Shown here: piece after piece, positions 7,291 to 9,253 of the stretch | Numbering within the stretch: the first letter of the stretch is position 1 | How the letters are laid out: each line of letters starts with the position of its first letter | DNA from: Deltaproteobacteria bacterium | GTDB taxonomy: Bacteria > Myxococcota_A > Polyangia > HGW-17 > SLPX01 | NCBI GenBank assembly: GCA_011390535.1 | Contig: JAABSF010000081.1 | Span: 1 to 9,253 of the forward strand | DNA: 9,253 nt | Direction: 5' to 3' | Translations under genes and position numbers: made by a program | Notes under the pieces: model-generated | What the model saw: the letters and a program-made list of their open reading frames with translations, nothing else | Databases searched by the model: none | Told to the model about the DNA's origin: nothing

Positions 7291-8631
7291 ATGAGCAACG
7301 CAGTAGATTCTTTCATGGCGACCGTAATTGCAAAAAACCCGGCGGAAGCGGAATTTCATCAGGCAGTGAAAGAAGTGGTGGAATCAGTCCTTCCTATCGT
7401 GGAGGCAAACCCGGCATACCGAGAGGCCAAAATTTTAGAGCGCATAGTCGAACCAGAGCGGTTGATCTCTTTTCGTGTCCCCTGGATCGACGACAAAGGC
7501 AAAGTACAAGTCAACCGAGGTTTCCGAGTGGAGATGAACAGCGCCATCGGCCCTTACAAGGGCGGCCTTCGTTTTCACCCTTCTGTAAATCAAGGCATTC
7601 TGAAATTTCTTGCTTTTGAACAGGTGTTCAAAAACAGCCTCACAACCCTCCCTATGGGTGGAGGAAAAGGCGGATCGGATTTTGATCCCAAGGGAAAGAG
7701 CGATAACGAAGTCATGCACTTCTGCCAATCTTTCATGACTGAGCTGCACAGACATATCGGGCCCAACACAGATGTGCCGGCAGGAGACATCGGTGTGGGA
7801 GGACGTGAGATCGGGTATCTCTTCGGGCAATACAAAAGGCTCCGAAACGAGTTTACCGGCGTGCTTACAGGTAAAGCCCTCAATTGGGGCGGCTCGCTCA
7901 TTCGCCCTGAGGCAACCGGGTACGGAGCCGTTTATTTTGCACAAAACATGCTGGCGACTCGAAACGAAACTTTGGCCGGCAAAGTATGCACGGTGTCAGG
8001 CTCAGGTAACGTAGCTCAATATACAACCGAGAAGCTTAATGAGCTTGGCGCAAAGGTAGTCACCCTCTCCGACTCCAGCGGCACCATTGTAGATGAAGAC
8101 GGCATTGACGAAAAGAAACTGCAATGGGTCATGGAGCTTAAGAATTTCCGTAGAGGGCGGATCTCTGAATATGCCGAGAAGTTCCCTTCCGCAAAATATC
8201 TGGAAGGAAAACGCCCATGGAGCGTCAAATGTGATGTCGCCTTCCCCAGCGCGACACAAAACGAGATCGATGATCAAGACGCTGAAACACTCGTTAAAAA
8301 TGGTTGCTTCTGTGTCTCTGAGGGCGCAAACATGCCCACCGTCCCTGAAGGTGTAGATATTTTCTTGAACAATAAAATCCTATACGGCCCCGGAAAAGCG
8401 GCCAACGCCGGCGGAGTCGCAGTATCCGGTCTGGAGATGTCTCAAAACGCCATTCATCTCAAGTGGAGCCGTGAAGAAGTGGATGGTCGTTTGAAAGGCA
8501 TAATGGAGAGCATTCACGAGTCATGCGTTGAACATGGAAAAGATGGCGATTTCTGCAACTATGTAAAGGGCGCCAATATCGCGGGCTTCCTGAAAGTCGC
8601 CGACTCCATGATGGATCAAGGCGTAATCTGA
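7291..8631 (+). CDS. gdhA: NADP-type glutamate dehydrogenase
   Basis: This enzyme catalyses 2-oxoglutarate + NH4+ + NAD(P)H to glutamate, the low-affinity route of ammonium assimilation, as a cytoplasmic hexamer. The 446 residues match the length of E. coli GdhA (447) and share long stretches with it by recall. Visible landmarks are GPYKGGLRFHPSVN (K90, substrate carboxylate), FEQVFKNSLTTLPMGGGKGG (K114 and catalytic K126), TDVPAGDIGVGGREIG (D161), GGSLIRPEATGYG, the dinucleotide loop SGSGNVAQY (236-244), SDSSGT (260-265), NAGGVAVSGLEMSQN (S379 substrate contact) and the ending GANIAGFLKVADSMMDQGVI. SDSSGT at the end of the second Rossmann strand is as in NADP-dependent E. coli GdhA, so NADP is favoured. 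The start is supported by AGGAG six bases upstream. It is divergent from a dehydrogenase paralog that lacks the catalytic lysine. I see no terminator between it and the next gene, 46 bp downstream on the same strand. Confidence 0.97.
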   Translation: MSNAVDSFMATVIAKNPAEAEFHQAVKEVVESVLPIVEANPAYREAKILERIVEPERLISFRVPWIDDKGKVQVNRGFRVEMNSAIGPYKGGLRFHPSVNQGILKFLAFEQVFKNSLTTLPMGGGKGGSDFDPKGKSDNEVMHFCQSFMTELHRHIGPNTDVPAGDIGVGGREIGYLFGQYKRLRNEFTGVLTGKALNWGGSLIRPEATGYGAVYFAQNMLATRNETLAGKVCTVSGSGNVAQYTTEKLNELGAKVVTLSDSSGTIVDEDGIDEKKLQWVMELKNFRRGRISEYAEKFPSAKYLEGKRPWSVKCDVAFPSATQNEIDDQDAETLVKNGCFCVSEGANMPTVPEGVDIFLNNKILYGPGKAANAGGVAVSGLEMSQNAIHLKWSREEVDGRLKGIMESIHESCVEHGKDGDFCNYVKGANIAGFLKVADSMMDQGVI

Positions 8632-8677
8632 TCCTTGTTTTGAATCATCATTTCTTAAGCCCTAAGCCCTTAACCTT

Positions 8678-9253
8678 ATGAAGCCTTCCCACTCCGTTGA
8701 TATACAGAGCTCCTGGTACAGGAAGCTTCACGATCTGATGCCTTACCGTATCCGTGAGGTGCTGCTCGTCTCTTCTCCGTACGACGCTTTTACTCTGGAG
8801 CAAGACGGCCGCCTCACGGAGCGTTTGTTCGCTCGATATTCCGAGCTTAATCTATCTTCCGCCCCCCGAATAACTCATGCATCCAGCGGCTCAAAAGCTA
8901 TGGAGATTATGGCCAGGCGCCGCTTCGATCTTGTTATAACGATGGTCAGACTTGAAGACATGGATGTTTACGCATTCGGACGGGAGATCAAAAAACAGTT
9001 TCCGAATATGCCGGTTGTGTTATTGGCGTTTACCGAAGCCGAGCTGGTGGGTGTTTCCGAACAAAACGACACAAACCCTTTGGATCGAGTTTTTTTATGG
9101 ACTGGAGACACACGGATCCTTCTCTCTATAATCAAACAAATCGAAGATACCCGTAACGCCCCTTACGACACCTCAAAAGGCGGAGTCCGTGTAATCCTGG
9201 TGGTGGAAGATTCCATCAGACGTTACTCCATTTTCTTGAGCCAACTTTACGAA
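8678..9253 (+). CDS. Receiver-domain protein, N-terminal part (3' end outside window)
   Basis: The frame is open from the ATG at 8678 to the window end, giving 192 residues without a stop. Residues about 24-155 form a receiver-like alpha/beta domain (REVLLVSSPYDAF, FDLVITMVRLEDMDVYAFG, MPVVLLAFTEAEL). The phosphoacceptor aspartate position appears to be M89, making it a pseudo-receiver. A second receiver starts near residue 169 (GVRVILVVEDSIRRYSIFL), with acidic residues E177 and D178 in place, and is cut by the edge. From memory, proteins opening like this in Deltaproteobacteria often continue into a PEP/pyruvate-binding domain; that cannot be seen here. The ATG at 8678 has no clear RBS. A second in-frame ATG at 8738 (MPYRIREVLL) has AGGAAG 12 bases upstream, but the WYRKLHDL stretch before it looks like part of the family, so 8678 is preferred. 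It may be co-transcribed with gdhA. Confidence 0.8.
   Translation, partial: MKPSHSVDIQSSWYRKLHDLMPYRIREVLLVSSPYDAFTLEQDGRLTERLFARYSELNLSSAPRITHASSGSKAMEIMARRRFDLVITMVRLEDMDVYAFGREIKKQFPNMPVVLLAFTEAELVGVSEQNDTNPLDRVFLWTGDTRILLSIIKQIEDTRNAPYDTSKGGVRVILVVEDSIRRYSIFLSQLYE

Noticed and set aside
7134..7619. 161-residue open frame on the plus strand running into gdhA
   Set aside because: Most of it lies inside gdhA in another frame. The translation has no recognisable domain, and the gdhA frame with its RBS explains the DNA.
8632..8677. Terminator after gdhA
   Set aside because: Only a 4-bp TGAT/ATCA match and a TAAGCCC direct repeat are visible; no stable hairpin with a T run.

Overview
The window looks like a bacterial chromosome segment with intermediate GC. 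It carries five complete or near-complete genes and two genes cut by the window edges. The protein types are a combination I associate with Deltaproteobacteria/Desulfobacterota: PEP/pyruvate-binding (PPDK_N-type) proteins without a phosphohistidine domain, a receiver-type protein with the 'RIREVLLVSSPYDAF' signature, and a Glu/Leu/Phe/Val dehydrogenase of unusual sequence. That assignment is from memory of the families, not from a search. There are no mobile elements, CRISPR arrays, tRNA or rRNA genes.

Layout. (1) Bases 1-412, plus strand: the C-terminal 136 residues of a metallophosphoesterase. (2) Bases 483-6787, minus strand: a probable three-gene operon, read from right to left. It holds a glutamate-dehydrogenase-like protein (6787-5501), a 589-residue PPDK_N-type protein (5409-3640) and a 1054-residue GAF + PPDK_N + nucleotidyltransferase fusion (3647-483). 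The last two genes overlap by 8 bp. (3) Bases 6788-7290: a 503-bp divergent regulatory region with a good minus-strand sigma70-type promoter, a weaker plus-strand one and several inverted repeats. (4) Bases 7291-8631, plus strand: a classical hexameric NADP-type glutamate dehydrogenase, gdhA. (5) From 8678 to the window end, plus strand: the first 192 residues of a receiver-domain protein, 46 bp behind gdhA and possibly co-transcribed with it.

How it may work together. gdhA has every catalytic residue I can check. Its divergently transcribed partner keeps the dehydrogenase fold but has methionine in place of the catalytic lysine (GGSMGG instead of GGxKGG). That suggests a regulatory or altered-function subunit, comparable in idea to the GdhA/GdhB pair of Thermus thermophilus. 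The two downstream PPDK_N proteins have the ATP-grasp signatures but no phosphohistidine or PEP-binding barrel domain, so they cannot be complete PEP synthases. One also carries a GAF-like sensor region and an intact minimal nucleotidyltransferase. A reasonable but unproven reading is a locus where PEP/pyruvate or energy state, nucleotidyl transfer and receiver signalling are linked to ammonium assimilation by glutamate dehydrogenase.
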